The notes beneath the pieces are model-generated. The model did no database searches and had not been told where the DNA came from. It worked only from the letters and a program-made list of their open reading frames with translations. A stretch of DNA of 64,000 bases from Micromonospora terminaliae (GTDB taxonomy: Bacteria; Actinomycetota; Actinomycetes; Mycobacteriales; Micromonosporaceae): NCBI RefSeq assembly GCF_009671205.1, contig NZ_CP045309.1, forward strand, positions 4,464,001 through 4,528,000, written 5' to 3'. This document shows positions 41,584 through 52,200 of this stretch, in pieces. The position numbers and the translations under genes are program-made. The number at the start of each line of letters is the position of its first letter. Within the stretch, counting starts at the first letter, position 1.

Positions 41584-41613
41584 CCGGCCGCTCGGGGGCC
41601 CATCCGCCGCTGG

Positions 41614-42436
41614 TCAGCGGGCCTGGCAGGTGGCGCACCAGTAGAGGTTGCGGCCGGCGAGCGCGCCGCGGCTGACCTCGGTGCCGCAGACGTGGCAGGG
41701 CGCGCCGGGGCGGCGGTAGACGTAGACCTCGCCGCCGTGCCGGTCGACCCGGGGCGCCCGCCCCATCGCCTCCGGCAGGTGCACGTCGCGCACGGTGTCG
41801 ATCCGGCCCCGCTCGACGCCGACGGTCATGAGCGCGACCAGGTCGGCCCAGAGCTCCGCCCAGCCGGCCGGGGTCAGCTCCCGCCCCGGCAGCAGCGGGG
41901 GCAGCCCGGCCCGGAACAGCGCCTCGACCACGAAGATCAGGCCGGTGCCGGCCACCACCGACTGGTCCAGCAGCAGCGCGGCAAGCGGGGTGGCGCTGCG
42001 CCGGATCCGCGCGTACGCCCGCTCGGGGTCGGCGTCGGCGCGCAACGGGTCGGGGCCGAGCCGGTCGCGCAGCGCGGCCACCTCGGGTGGGGTGAGCAGC
42101 TCGCAGGCGGTCGGCCCGCGCAGGTCCAGCCAGTGCCGGTCGGAGGTGAGTCGCAGCGGTGAGTCGCAGCCGGATCTGCCCGACCGGGGGCGGCGGCTCA
42201 CCCGGCCCGTCGGTGACCTTGCCGTAGAGCCCGAGGTGGACGTGCAGGGTCAGCTCGCCGGCGTAGTGGTGCAGGAGGTGCTTGCCGTACGCCTCGGTGC
42301 CGGAGAGGACGGTGCCGCTGAGCCGGGCCGCGCCCTCGGCGAAGCGGCCCTGCGGGCTGACGGCGTGCACCTTGTCGCCGGCGAACAGCTCGGCGTGGCG
42401 GGCCGCCAGGCGGTGGATGGTGTGTCCCTCTGGCAC
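41614..42436 (-). pseudogene. nei: Fpg/Nei-family DNA glycosylase, frameshifted by a 13-bp tandem duplication
   Basis: Base-excision-repair enzyme removing oxidised bases. The first frame reads MPEGHTIHRLAARHAELFAG, with the catalytic Pro-Glu after Met, up to PPVGQIRLRLT near base 42155. The rest is in another frame, from RLTSDRHWLDLRGPTACELL to the C-terminal zinc finger CHVCGTEVSRGALAGRNLYW followed by CATC. The break coincides with a perfect repeat of 13 bases at 42145-42170. Removing one copy restores one uninterrupted protein of 269 residues with the normal family sequence across the join. As given, the protein truncates in function: the first frame loses the helix-2-turn-helix and zinc finger. 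An assembly or sequencing error cannot be excluded. Confidence 0.9.
42145..42170. repeat. Perfect 13-bp tandem duplication inside the nei gene
   Basis: GGTGAGTCGCAGC occurs twice in direct succession (42145-42157 and 42158-42170). Thirteen is not a multiple of three, so it shifts the reading frame of the glycosylase gene. Confidence 0.95.
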
Positions 42437-42574
42437 GTCGGCAACGGTAGCCCTCCGGTCCGGACGTCGCCGGTCAGGAGCGGCACGGCGTCGACGGGTG
42501 TCGACGCGTCCGCCACGGGGTACCTCACGAGCAGCAACGCGCGGTTTCCGCGCCGGAGTTCAGGAGGTGTCGAA

Positions 42575-43288
42575 GTGAAGATTCTGTCCCGCCGGAACGG
42601 CCCGGCGCGAACTGACGACGTGAACAACGACGGGGTGGTCGACGAGCGCGACCGGGTCGCCGACCGGGAGGACGGCCGGCCCGTCGTCACCGACCGGGAC
42701 GCGGAGCGGACCACGTACCGCAGCGCGGCCACGGCGACGGACGGCGAGCGCGCCACCGACTCGGAGCGGCACGCGGCGGACCGGGCCGCGGCGGCCCGCG
42801 CGGCCACCGGCCGCCGGCCGGACCTGGACGCGCGGCCCGTGGGGCCGGTGACCGACCCGGAGCCGGCCACGGAGCGCACGGTCGACCTCAACCGCGACGG
42901 CCGGCCGGACCGGCCGGTGGACCGGGACCCGGCGACGGAGCGGGTGGAGCCGGTCGTCACGAAGCGGCCCCGGGCCAGCCTGCTCGCCACCCTCGGCCTG
43001 ATCGTCTCGGTGGTCGGCGCGCTCTTCGTGCTCTCCGGCACCCTGGCCGGTTACGGCATCGGCCTGGGCGCCGTCGGCGCCGTGCTCGCGGTGCTCGGCC
43101 TGGCCGCCACCCGGCGCCGGCACGTGGCCGGCAAGACCGACGCGCTGATCGGCATCGCCGTCGGCCTCGCCGCCGTGGTGCTCGGCATCGTGGCGATGAC
43201 GGGCCAGTTCGACTGGCCGACCACCGACGGCGAGTGGGTCGGCCGGTTCCGCGAGTGGCTCGACTCACAGTTTGCGGGTCTCTTCTGA
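42575..43288 (+). CDS. Membrane protein with EF-hand-like Asp motifs
   Basis: 237 residues from GTG 42575, with AGGAGG eight bases upstream. The first 130 residues are highly charged and rich in Asp, Arg and Ala, and carry two loops of EF-hand or dockerin type: DVNNDGVVDERD and DLNRDGRPDRPVD. Three membrane segments follow (about 135-157, 160-180, 190-210), with a short WPTTDGEWVGRFREWLDSQF amphipathic end. The second half resembles small DUF4190-like membrane proteins. Calcium binding is a suggestion only. It ends ahead of a terminator shared with the HxlR gene. Confidence 0.72.
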   Translation: MKILSRRNGPARTDDVNNDGVVDERDRVADREDGRPVVTDRDAERTTYRSAATATDGERATDSERHAADRAAAARAATGRRPDLDARPVGPVTDPEPATERTVDLNRDGRPDRPVDRDPATERVEPVVTKRPRASLLATLGLIVSVVGALFVLSGTLAGYGIGLGAVGAVLAVLGLAATRRRHVAGKTDALIGIAVGLAAVVLGIVAMTGQFDWPTTDGEWVGRFREWLDSQFAGLF

Positions 43289-43365
43289 CGGGCACTGTCC
43301 CGGTCGCCGGCGCAGCGCCGGCACGCCCGATCAGCTCTGGTGGTTCACCAGCCGGGCACACCTCT

Positions 43366-43394
43366 TTCGGGGGCGGCGATTCGCCGCCCCCGAA
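43366..43394. terminator. Bidirectional terminator between 42575 and HxlR genes
   Basis: A 14-base perfect inverted repeat (TTCGGGGGCGGCGA at 43366-43379 with 43381-43394) lies between converging stops at 43288 and 43407, preceded by CTCTTT. Confidence 0.85.
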
Positions 43395-43406
43395 GTGCGT
43401 CCGGGG

Positions 43407-43769
43407 TCAGTCGGCGGCCGTGCCCACGCCCTCGCGGGCGTCGAGCAACTCCTCCCAGTGCTCCCGGGCCCAGGCGCAGGCGACCTCCATGGGGCCGAGC
43501 AGGCTGCGTCCCAGTGGGGTGAGGGCGTACTCGACCCGCCCGGCGAGGACGGTCCGCCGGACCAGCCCGTCGGCTTCGAGCCGGCGCAGCGACCGGGTCA
43601 GCACCTTGGCGGTGACGCCGCGCAGCGGCACCCGCAGCTCGGAGAAGCGGCGGGGGCCGTCCTCCAGGCAGCGGACCACCATGCCGGCCCACTTGTCCCC
43701 GAACCGGATCGGCGACAGGTCCGAGGGGCAGAGCTCGTCGAACATCTCCGGGTCCAGCGGCGCGGCCAT
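43407..43769 (-). CDS. HxlR-family transcriptional regulator
   Basis: 120 residues, one HxlR winged helix: PIRFGDKWAGMVVRCLEDGP, LRGVTAKVLTRSLRRLEADGLV and the wing LAGRVEYALTPLGRSLLGPM. C14 in ELCPSD is at the usual redox-sensor position. ATG 43769 has TACGGT ending six bases upstream, so it may be leaderless. It is divergent from the NAD(P)-binding protein gene, a typical HxlR target arrangement. Confidence 0.9.
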   Translation of the reverse strand: MAAPLDPEMFDELCPSDLSPIRFGDKWAGMVVRCLEDGPRRFSELRVPLRGVTAKVLTRSLRRLEADGLVRRTVLAGRVEYALTPLGRSLLGPMEVACAWAREHWEELLDAREGVGTAAD

Positions 43770-43775
43770 CCGCCC

Positions 43776-43781
43776 ACCGTA
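43776..43781 (-). promoter_or_regulatory. -10 element of a probable leaderless HxlR promoter
   Basis: TACGGT (minus strand) ends six bases before ATG 43769, as at 27243. Confidence 0.5.
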
Positions 43782-43874
43782 GTCGGTATCCGGGTGGAAA
43801 CCGGGCCGCCGGATAGCGTCCGCGCGGACGGCCGGCGACCCCCGCCGGCCCGGACGACGAGGAGAGGTACGTCG

Positions 43875-44513
43875 ATGGGCAGGATCATCGTCTTCGGGGC
43901 CGGCGGCCGGGCCGGCCGGGCAACGGTGGAGGCGGCGCGCCACCGGGGCCACGAGGTGACCGCCGTGGTCCGCGACCCGGCCCGCCACCCGGACCTGACG
44001 GCCGACACCGGGGTACGGGTGACCGCAGGCGACGTCTCCGACGCCGACCGGGTCGCCGGCCTGATGGCCGGACACGACGCGGCGGTGCACGCCGCCGTCG
44101 ACCTGGCCGCGCCGCCGGGCGTCTTCTTCCCGGCGGCGGCCCGGGCCACGCTCACCGGGTCGCGTCGGGCCGGAGTCGGCCGGCTGGTGGTGGTCGGGCT
44201 GGCCTCGGTGCTCACGACGGCGGACGGCGTGCCGCTCATGGACACGCCGGACTACCCGCAGGAGTACCGGGCCTTCTACCTGGGCCACGCGGCCGGAACC
44301 GAGGTGCTGCGCCGGGAGGGGGCGGACGTCGACTGGCTGGTGCTCAGCCCGGCGGGTGACTTCGACCACGGCGGGACGCCCGCGGGCCGGTACCGCTTCG
44401 CCCCGGCCCGGGCCGCGAGTCGGATCACGTACGCCGACCTGGCGCTGGCCCTGCTCGACGAGATCGAGCGGCCGGGGCGCCGGCGGGTGCACCTGGGGGT
44501 CGAGCGCGGCTGA
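43875..44513 (+). CDS. NAD(P)-binding protein, atypical SDR (NmrA/HSCARG-like)
   Basis: 212 residues. The Rossmann start IIVFGAGGRAGRATVEAARHR carries the GxxGxxG loop of atypical SDRs. The SDR catalytic YxxxK is absent; the region reads YLGHAAGTEVLRREGADVDW. Members sense NADPH or reduce quinone-like compounds. GAGGAGAGG lies before the ATG at 43875. It is divergent from an HxlR regulator, which probably controls it. Confidence 0.88.
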   Translation: MGRIIVFGAGGRAGRATVEAARHRGHEVTAVVRDPARHPDLTADTGVRVTAGDVSDADRVAGLMAGHDAAVHAAVDLAAPPGVFFPAAARATLTGSRRAGVGRLVVVGLASVLTTADGVPLMDTPDYPQEYRAFYLGHAAGTEVLRREGADVDWLVLSPAGDFDHGGTPAGRYRFAPARAASRITYADLALALLDEIERPGRRRVHLGVERG

Positions 44514-44521
44514 GTGCGTGA

Positions 44522-44580
44522 ACGCAACGATCCGCCGGGAGAGCTGGACCAGACGCAACGATACGTCGCTGCACGCAACT
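44522..44580. repeat. Three ACGCAAC direct repeats ahead of ddaH
   Basis: ACGCAACGAT occurs at 44522-44531 and 44553-44562, and ACGCAACT at 44573-44580; spacing 31 and 20 bases. They lie 100-160 bases before the ddaH start and may bind an Lrp/AsnC- or arginine-type regulator. Confidence 0.45.
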
Positions 44581-44682
44581 TCTCGCGGTGGATGTCGCCG
44601 GCCCGCGCCGCATACCGTTGGACCACGGCGCCAGCCCGTGGGCCGACGGTGGCCGGGCGCGCCCGACCCCTGGGAGCACGAC

Positions 44683-45500
44683 ATGACGATGGACGCGACC
44701 CGCCAGCGCTTCCTGATGTGCCGGCCGACGTACTTCGCCGTCGACTACGCGATCAACCCGTGGATGGACCCCACCGCCCCGGTCGACGCCGACCTGGCGA
44801 TCCGGCAGTGGGAGCAGCTCCGCCAGACGTACGTCGACCTGGGCCACGAGGTCGAGCTGATCGACCCGGTCGCCGGCCTGCCGGACATGGTCTTCGCGGC
44901 CAACGGCGGCACGGTGATCGACGGCAAGGCCATGGCGGTGCAGTTCCGCGACCCGCAGCGCGCCGACGAGGCGCCCGCCTACCGGGCCTGGTTCGAGGCC
45001 GCCGGCTTCGAGATGTACGACCCGAAGCACGTCAACGAGGGTGAGGGCGACGTCCTGCTGGTCGGCGACCACCTGCTCGCCGGCACCGGCTTCCGCACCG
45101 CGCACGCCTCGCACGCGCAGCTCCAGGAGGTCTTCGGCTACCCGGTGATCACCATGCAGCTCGTGGACGCGCGCTTCTACCACCTGGACACCGCGCTCAC
45201 CGTGCTCGACGAGCGGACCGTGGCGTACCTGCCGGAGGCGTTCTCCCCGGGCAGCCGGGCGGTGCTGCGCCGGCTCTTCCCGGACGCGATCCACGCCACC
45301 ATGGCCGACGCCGAGGTGCTGGGGCTGAACGCGGTCAGCGACGGTCAGCACGTGGTGCTGCCGGCGCAGGCCACCGACCTGGCCGCGAAGCTGCGCGACC
45401 GGGGTTACGAGACCATCGGTATCGACCTGTCCGAGCTGCGCAAGGCCGGCGGCGGACCGAAGTGCTGCACGTTGCGACTCCGTCAGGGAAAGGCAGTCAA

Positions 45501-45504
<4 letters not shown>
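44683..45504 (+). CDS. ddaH: Dimethylargininase/amidinotransferase-family hydrolase
   Basis: 273 residues. Guanidino-group-modifying fold: Glu/Asp in MVFAANGGTVID, His-Asp in FYHLDTALTVLDE and catalytic Cys in GGGPKCCTLRLR. Expected reaction: N-omega,N-omega-dimethylarginine to citrulline plus dimethylamine, or arginine deimination. ATG 44683 has GGGAG upstream; the open frame extends further, but only into the previous gene. The stop overlaps the rocD start (GTGA), so ornithine/arginine breakdown is expressed as one unit. Confidence 0.93.
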
Positions 45505-46718
<1,214 letters not shown>

Positions 46719-46734
46719 TCTCCGTACGCGAGAG

Positions 46735-46770
46735 AAGGGCGCCGGGACCACGACGGTCCCGGCGCCCTTT
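46735..46770. terminator. Terminator after ddaH-rocD
   Basis: 15-bp perfect stem (46735-46749 with 46755-46769), five-base loop ACGAC and a TTT end, between converging stops at 46718 and 46780. Confidence 0.9.
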
Positions 46771-46779
46771 CGCGTCGCG

Positions 46780-47928
46780 TCAGGGGCGCGGCAGCCGCAT
46801 GGCCATGGTCGGCGCCTCGGCCATCACCGAGGTCGGGCTGAACTTCGCGTCGCTGCTCACCTCGTCGGCGCGGCCGATCTGCACGCCGGGATAGAGCTCG
46901 ATGAGGTCGCCCTCGCCCAGCACCCGGGACTGCTGCGGAGCCAGCGGGACCCGGTCCGGCTCGGCCATCGAGCCGCCCGGGCGCACGCCCGAGCCGTTGG
47001 TGCTGGTGTCCGTCACGATCACCTCGCCCACCCGCAGCTCGAAACGGACGTGGGTGCGGCTGATCCAGCGCCGCGCCTCGTCGTTGAGCCACTGCCCGAG
47101 CACGATCCCGCCGGTGCCCTCGGGCGCCCGCCCGACCGGCACCGGCTGGTTCTCGGTGAGCGCGAACCGCTGCCGGACCATCCCGCCGATGCGCACCGCC
47201 AGCACGGCCGTACGCGGCCGCGGGCCGGCGTCGCCCAGCCGGGCGCCGTGCCGGGGGCAGGTCGGCACGCCGTTGCGCAGCGTGGGTGGCGGCTGCCCGG
47301 CCGGGGCGCGGTCGACCCGGGCCAGGTCGGCGAAGGCGCCGCCGCCTCCACCGCCGCCGAACAGCGCGCAGCCCGGCTCGGGGCAGCGCCACTGCCGGGC
47401 CAGCAGCTTCGCGCCGACCGGTGAGCGGCTGCCGGTGACCGGGGTGTGCCCGCCGCCGACGTGCGCGATGAAGACCGGGCCGCCGGCGCCCGGCACCGGG
47501 GCGAGCACCCGGCCGGCCTGGCCGAGCCAGGGCCAGCGCCCGCCCAGCCCGTCGAACCGGGCCCGGCTGAGCACCGGCAGGCCGAGCAGGTCGGCCACCT
47601 CGAGCATCCGGTCACCGGGATGGTCGAGCACCTCGACCAGGCCGTCGTCGGCCCAGCGCCGGACCACCATCCGCTCGTTGGAGGTCAGGTCCGCGTCGGA
47701 GAGCAGCGCCCGGTGCACGATCGCGTAGACCGGGACGCTGTCCTCCTCGATCTGCCGGGAGAGCGCGTCGATCACCATGCCGAGCCGCAGCAGGCTGGCC
47801 GGCCGACCGCCGTCCAGGTCCTGCCAGCGGATCACCTCGGCCAGGTCGACCACGGCCCGGGCCAGCGAAGGATCGGTGCAGACCCGACCCTCGATGGCGT
47901 CCAGCACCTTGCTGATCTCGAATCTCAT
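46780..47928 (-). CDS. FHA-domain protein with zinc-ribbon-like segment
   Basis: 382 residues. The N-terminal 150 are helical (MRFEISKVLDAIEGRVCTDP). A Cys-rich stretch follows (CPEPGC about 182, CPRHG about 225), likely a small zinc site, and the C-terminal FHA domain (about 250-360) has VGRAPEG, SRTHVRFELRVGE and DTSTNGSGVR, with phosphothreonine-binding Arg, Ser and Asn. It would read Ser/Thr phosphorylation; a kinase gene is in the window, but not adjacent. The start overlaps the stop of a 31-codon leaderless ORF (ATGA). Confidence 0.85.
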   Translation of the reverse strand: MRFEISKVLDAIEGRVCTDPSLARAVVDLAEVIRWQDLDGGRPASLLRLGMVIDALSRQIEEDSVPVYAIVHRALLSDADLTSNERMVVRRWADDGLVEVLDHPGDRMLEVADLLGLPVLSRARFDGLGGRWPWLGQAGRVLAPVPGAGGPVFIAHVGGGHTPVTGSRSPVGAKLLARQWRCPEPGCALFGGGGGGGAFADLARVDRAPAGQPPPTLRNGVPTCPRHGARLGDAGPRPRTAVLAVRIGGMVRQRFALTENQPVPVGRAPEGTGGIVLGQWLNDEARRWISRTHVRFELRVGEVIVTDTSTNGSGVRPGGSMAEPDRVPLAPQQSRVLGEGDLIELYPGVQIGRADEVSSDAKFSPTSVMAEAPTMAMRLPRP

Positions 47929-48020
47929 GCCGCGCTCCGGACGGTGTCGTCGCTCCGCCGGGTCGGGGCCGGCCGCCCCGCCTCGGCCCGCACCGCCGTC
48001 GCGGTGAGCAGGTCTGCCAT
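47925..48020 (-). CDS. Possible 31-residue leaderless ORF coupled to the FHA gene
   Basis: ATG 48020 opens MADLLTATAVRAEAGRPAPT and ends with a TGA that overlaps the FHA ATG (ATGA, 47925-47928). TAGGGT ends six bases before its ATG and there is no ribosome site, so the mRNA should be leaderless. No homology is recognised. It fills most of the space upstream of the FHA gene and is a plausible translated leader or small protein. Confidence 0.5.
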   Translation of the reverse strand: MADLLTATAVRAEAGRPAPTRRSDDTVRSAA

Positions 48021-48026
48021 GCGACG

Positions 48027-48032
48027 ACCCTA
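48027..48032 (-). promoter_or_regulatory. -10 element of the small-ORF/FHA operon
   Basis: TAGGGT (minus strand) ends six bases before ATG 48020. Confidence 0.5.
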
Positions 48033-48086
48033 CCGGCAGCGCCGACCGGCGCCGCGCGACGCACGCCGGGAATCGACGCTCGCCAC

Positions 48087-49139
48087 TCAGCCCCGCCGCA
48101 ACGGGCGCCCCACCTCGTGCAGGTGCGCGAGCCCCTGCCGGTACGACTCGACCAGCCCCGTCTCCACGTACGGGATGCCCTGCTCGGCGCAGTAGGCGCG
48201 GACGATCGGCCGGGCCCGTCGCAGGTTGGCCCGGGGCATGTTCGGGAAGAGGTGGTGCTCGATCTGGTAGTTGAGCGCACCGAGCGCCACGTCGACGAAC
48301 CGCCCGCCGCGAACGTTGCGCGAGGTGAGCACCTGCTTGCGCAGGAAGTCGAGGTCGTCCTCGGCCGTGGGCATCGGCATGCCCTTGTGGTTCGGGGCGA
48401 ACGCGCAGCCCATGTAGAGCCCCCACAGCCCCTGGTGCACGGCCGCGAAGAGCAGCGCCCGGCCGGGCGACATCACCGCGAACAGCAGGCCGAGGTAGCC
48501 GGCGGCGTGCGCCACGAGCAGCAGCCCCTCCACGACGCGGTGCCGGACCGGGGTGCGCCACCGGCCGTCCGGCTCCCGGCCGACCAGCGCCCGCACGCTG
48601 GCCACGTGCAGCGCCAGGCCCTCCAGCAGCAGCAGCGGGAAGAACAGCCAGGCCTGCCGTCGCGCCATCCACCGGCTCAGGCCCCGGGTCGCCGTCGCCT
48701 GCTCGTACGTCCAGACCAGCGCGCCCGCCCCGACGTCCGGATCCTCGTCGGCGTGGTTGGGGTTGGCGTGGTGCCGGTTGTGCTTGTCGACCCACCAGCC
48801 GTAGCTCAGCCCGACCGCCAGGTTCCCGGCGACCAGGCCGGCGACCTCGCTCGGGCCGCGCCGGCGGAACATCTGCCGGTGGCCCGCGTCGTGGCCGAGG
48901 AACGCCACCTGGGTGGTGGCCACGGCCATGAGCGCCGCCATGGGCAACTGCCACCAGGAGTCGCCGACCGCCACCACACCGGCCCAGCCGGCCACGAAGG
49001 CGCCCAGGGTCAGCACGATCCGGGCCGCGTACCGGCCGGGCCGGCGGTCGAACAGGCCCGCGGCGGCGACCCGGCGGGACAGCCGGGCGTAGTCGCTGCC
49101 CCGCCGTGCCGCCGGTGCCGTCAACGTCGATGAGGTCAT
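48087..49139 (-). CDS. Membrane fatty-acid desaturase
   Basis: 350 residues with four membrane segments. The three His boxes are intact: HDAGH at 83-87, HNRHH at 120-124 and QIEHH near residue 290, and the last box is followed by LFPNMPRANL. It introduces double bonds in acyl chains using O2 and a diiron centre. The N-terminus MTSSTLTAPAARRGSDYARL is cytoplasmic. There is no cytochrome b5 domain, so electrons come from a separate donor. The start is ATG 49139 with CGGATG nearby; no promoter is clear. Confidence 0.94.
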   Translation of the reverse strand: MTSSTLTAPAARRGSDYARLSRRVAAAGLFDRRPGRYAARIVLTLGAFVAGWAGVVAVGDSWWQLPMAALMAVATTQVAFLGHDAGHRQMFRRRGPSEVAGLVAGNLAVGLSYGWWVDKHNRHHANPNHADEDPDVGAGALVWTYEQATATRGLSRWMARRQAWLFFPLLLLEGLALHVASVRALVGREPDGRWRTPVRHRVVEGLLLVAHAAGYLGLLFAVMSPGRALLFAAVHQGLWGLYMGCAFAPNHKGMPMPTAEDDLDFLRKQVLTSRNVRGGRFVDVALGALNYQIEHHLFPNMPRANLRRARPIVRAYCAEQGIPYVETGLVESYRQGLAHLHEVGRPLRRG

Positions 49140-49260
49140 CCGCTCCCCCGCTCCTCGGTTGGGGCGCCACGCCGACGGCGCAACGCTGCGTAACCAATTC
49201 TGCGGAGATCGACTGCGCTGGGTAATCCTGGAAACCCCCCAGCACGGGGTGGTGCTAGCC

Positions 49261-52200
49261 CTACCTCATCCCGCCCACCGCGGCCCGGAGCCGGGCCACG
49301 TCCCGCCGCCGCCGCTCGTAGGTGGCGGCGAGGGCGATCAGCGCCAGCCCACCGAGGCCCAGGAAGATCCAGCGGGGCAGCAGGTCCCAGCCCCGGGCCA
49401 GCTCGTGCAGGGCCAGCGGGACCAGGGTCGCCGCGCCCAGCAGGACCGGCGCCTGCCAGCGCCGGACCGCGCCGCCGAGCACCGCGCCGAGCGCCACCAG
49501 GCCGAGGGCCAGCCGGCGGGCCGGCTGCGCGTCCGGGGCGGCCAGCACCGACACGAGGCTGGGCAGCAGCGCCGCGCCGAGCCCCGGGCCGAGCGCCAGC
49601 CAGCTGTTCAGGCCCGGCCGGGTCCGCAGCGCCAGCAGGCCCGCACCGAGGGCGAGCGCCGCCGCCGGCAGGGTGTACGCCTCCAGCACCGCCACCCCGC
49701 CGGCCGCCAGCAGCAGCCAGCCGCCGAGCAGCTCGCTGCCCCCGGCGACCGCCGCGAGGCCCCAGCGCCGGGCCGGCGGCTCGCCCCGGCGCAGCACCCG
49801 GACGGCCACGGCCAGCCCCCACAGCACGCAGACCGCTGCCGCGTGCCGCAGCGCCCCGCCGGTGAGCAACAGCGCCAGCAGGGCGACCGCCTGCGCCGCC
49901 GCCTCCAGCGCCACGGCCCCGGCCGCACCGCCGGTGCGGGAGCGCAGCGCGGGCACCGCGTGCAGGGTCACCGCCGCGACGGCCAGCACGGCGAACCCGG
50001 CGGTACGCAGCGGCAGCCCGCCGGCCAGCGCCGCGGTCACCGCGAAGCCCGTGGCCGCCGCCACGGCGCCCAGCCAACCGGCGAGCCGGGCCTCGGCGGG
50101 CCGACCGGCCGCCCCCGCCACCGCCCCGGCGACGACCAGCACCCCCAGCGCGGCCAGGGTCCCGGTCCGGGTGGCGACCAGGCCGCCGAGCCCCGGTGCG
50201 GTGAGGGCGAACCCGAGCGGCAGCAGGACCAGCGGCGCCGCCGGGCGCGGGCCGGCGAGCGTGGCCAGCACCAGCGCGGCCACCCCGGTGCCGAAGACCA
50301 GCGCGGGCACCACCGGCCAGGGCGCGCCGGCCGCCGCCAGCAGCACCGGCAGGGCCACCGCGCCGAACGGCAGCGCGGCCAGCGCGGGCAGCCGGCGGCG
50401 GCCGTCCCCGCCCGGCGCGGCGCGGTGTGCGTGGGCGGTCACGATCCGGGCGTAAGCCGCCGCGACCGCACCGAGCAGCAGCAGCACCAGCCCGGCGCGG
50501 GCCGCCGCCGGCACGGGCTCGACGGCGGGCACCCCGGACCAGGGCCGGACGGGCAGGTCCAGCAGCACCGCCAGTGCGATCGGGGCGGCGGCCAGCAGCG
50601 CGAGGCCGGCCAGCCCGGCGCCGACCGCTTGCGGGGCGGAACCAGGCCGGGCGCCACCCCCGGCGGCCAGCGCCAGCAGCGCCCCGACGGCGGCGTAGAG
50701 CGCCACGGGCTCCCCGCCCGGCACGACCAGCGGCGCGAGGCCGGCCGCCGCGAGCGCCACGGCGAGGCCGGTCGACGCATACCCGTGCAGGTCGGTCCAG
50801 TGGCGGCGGACCGCGAGCACGGCGAGCACCGGCACCGCGACGGCGGTGGCCGCGCCGCGGAGCTGCCACCAGGGCGGCGCGCCGAGCCCGAAGAGCGCGA
50901 CGGCCACCCCCGCCGGTACGGCGGGCAGCGCCACGGCCAGCGCCACCCCGGCGACGGCCGGCTGTGCGCCCCGGCCCCGCCGGCCCCGCGCCGCGACGAT
51001 CGGACCGAGCACGGCGAGGACGGCGAGCACGGCGCCCGCGCCCGCCGGCGCCGCGCAGCCCACCAGCAGGGCGTGACCCAGCAGGACGGCCGCCGCGAGC
51101 GCGGTCACCACCACGGTGCGGTATCCCCGCCGTGGCCGGGCCACCAGCACGATCAGCAGCGCGGTGGCCGCCGCCAGGTCGGCGACCAGCACCAGCGGCC
51201 ACGGGGTGACCGCCACGGCCGGTGCGGCCAGCACGGCCAGCGTCCCACCGACCACCCCGACCAGCGGCCGGGCGGCCCGGGGCACCAGCAGCGCCACAGC
51301 ACCGGCGGTGCACAGCAGGGCCACCGGGAGCTGCCAGCCCCAGGACGGGAGCGCGGCGGACCGCCCACCCTGCCAGGCCGGGAAGGCGGCGGCCGCGGTG
51401 GCCGCGGCGACCAGTCCGGTGAGGACGATCGCGACCTGGCCCAGGCCGGCGGCCACCACGAGGGCGCCCAGCCGCGGGCCGGTCCGCGGGCCGGCCGGCA
51501 GGGTCCGGACCGCGCCGGCTAGCGCGACCACCACCAGCCCCGCCGCCAGCAGGAGCAGTCCGGGACGCAGCGCGGCGACCGGCCGGAGCAGCGCGGCGGC
51601 CAGCACCGGCACCAGGAGCCCCGCGGTGACCACCCGGTAGGTCCGGCCACCCGCCGCCAGCGCACCGGCGACCAGGGCGAGCGCCACCACGAGCAGCGGA
51701 CCGCCGGCCAGCAGCGGGGTGCCGGCCGCCCGCCCGAGGGCCAGCGGCACCAGCGCACAGCCGGCCGCCAGGGCCAGCGCCACACCGTGCCCGACCCAGC
51801 CGAGCACCCACCCGGCGAGCGGCGCGGACGGCGCACCGGGCCGGCCCGGGGCGGGGGGTGGCGCGACGGCCGGCCGGAGCCGGTCGCGCAGGGCGACCAC
51901 CACCACGAGGTCGCCCAGCGCCAGCGCGGTCAGGACCAGCGCCCAGCCGGCGGCCGACGGCTCGGCGGCCGCCGCCGCCAGGGGCAGCACCGGTTGCGCG
52001 GTCAGCAGCGCCGCGAACCAGGGCACGGTCAGCCGGCTCAGGCGCGCGTACCCGGCCGCGACCGCCGCGCCGATCCCCCCGACCAGCGCGGCGTAGCGGG
52101 TGCCCGGCCAGCCGGCCACCCCGAACAGGTCGACCGACCAGGCGGCGTACCCGTCGAGGAGCACCAGGAGCAGGCCCACGGCGGCGAAGGTCTCCGCGGT

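Noticed and set aside
41366..42436. Single 356-residue gene spanning the glycosylase region
   Set aside because: After the 13-bp repeat this frame becomes a low-complexity Arg/Ala/Gly shadow, while the family sequence continues in the other frame to 41614.
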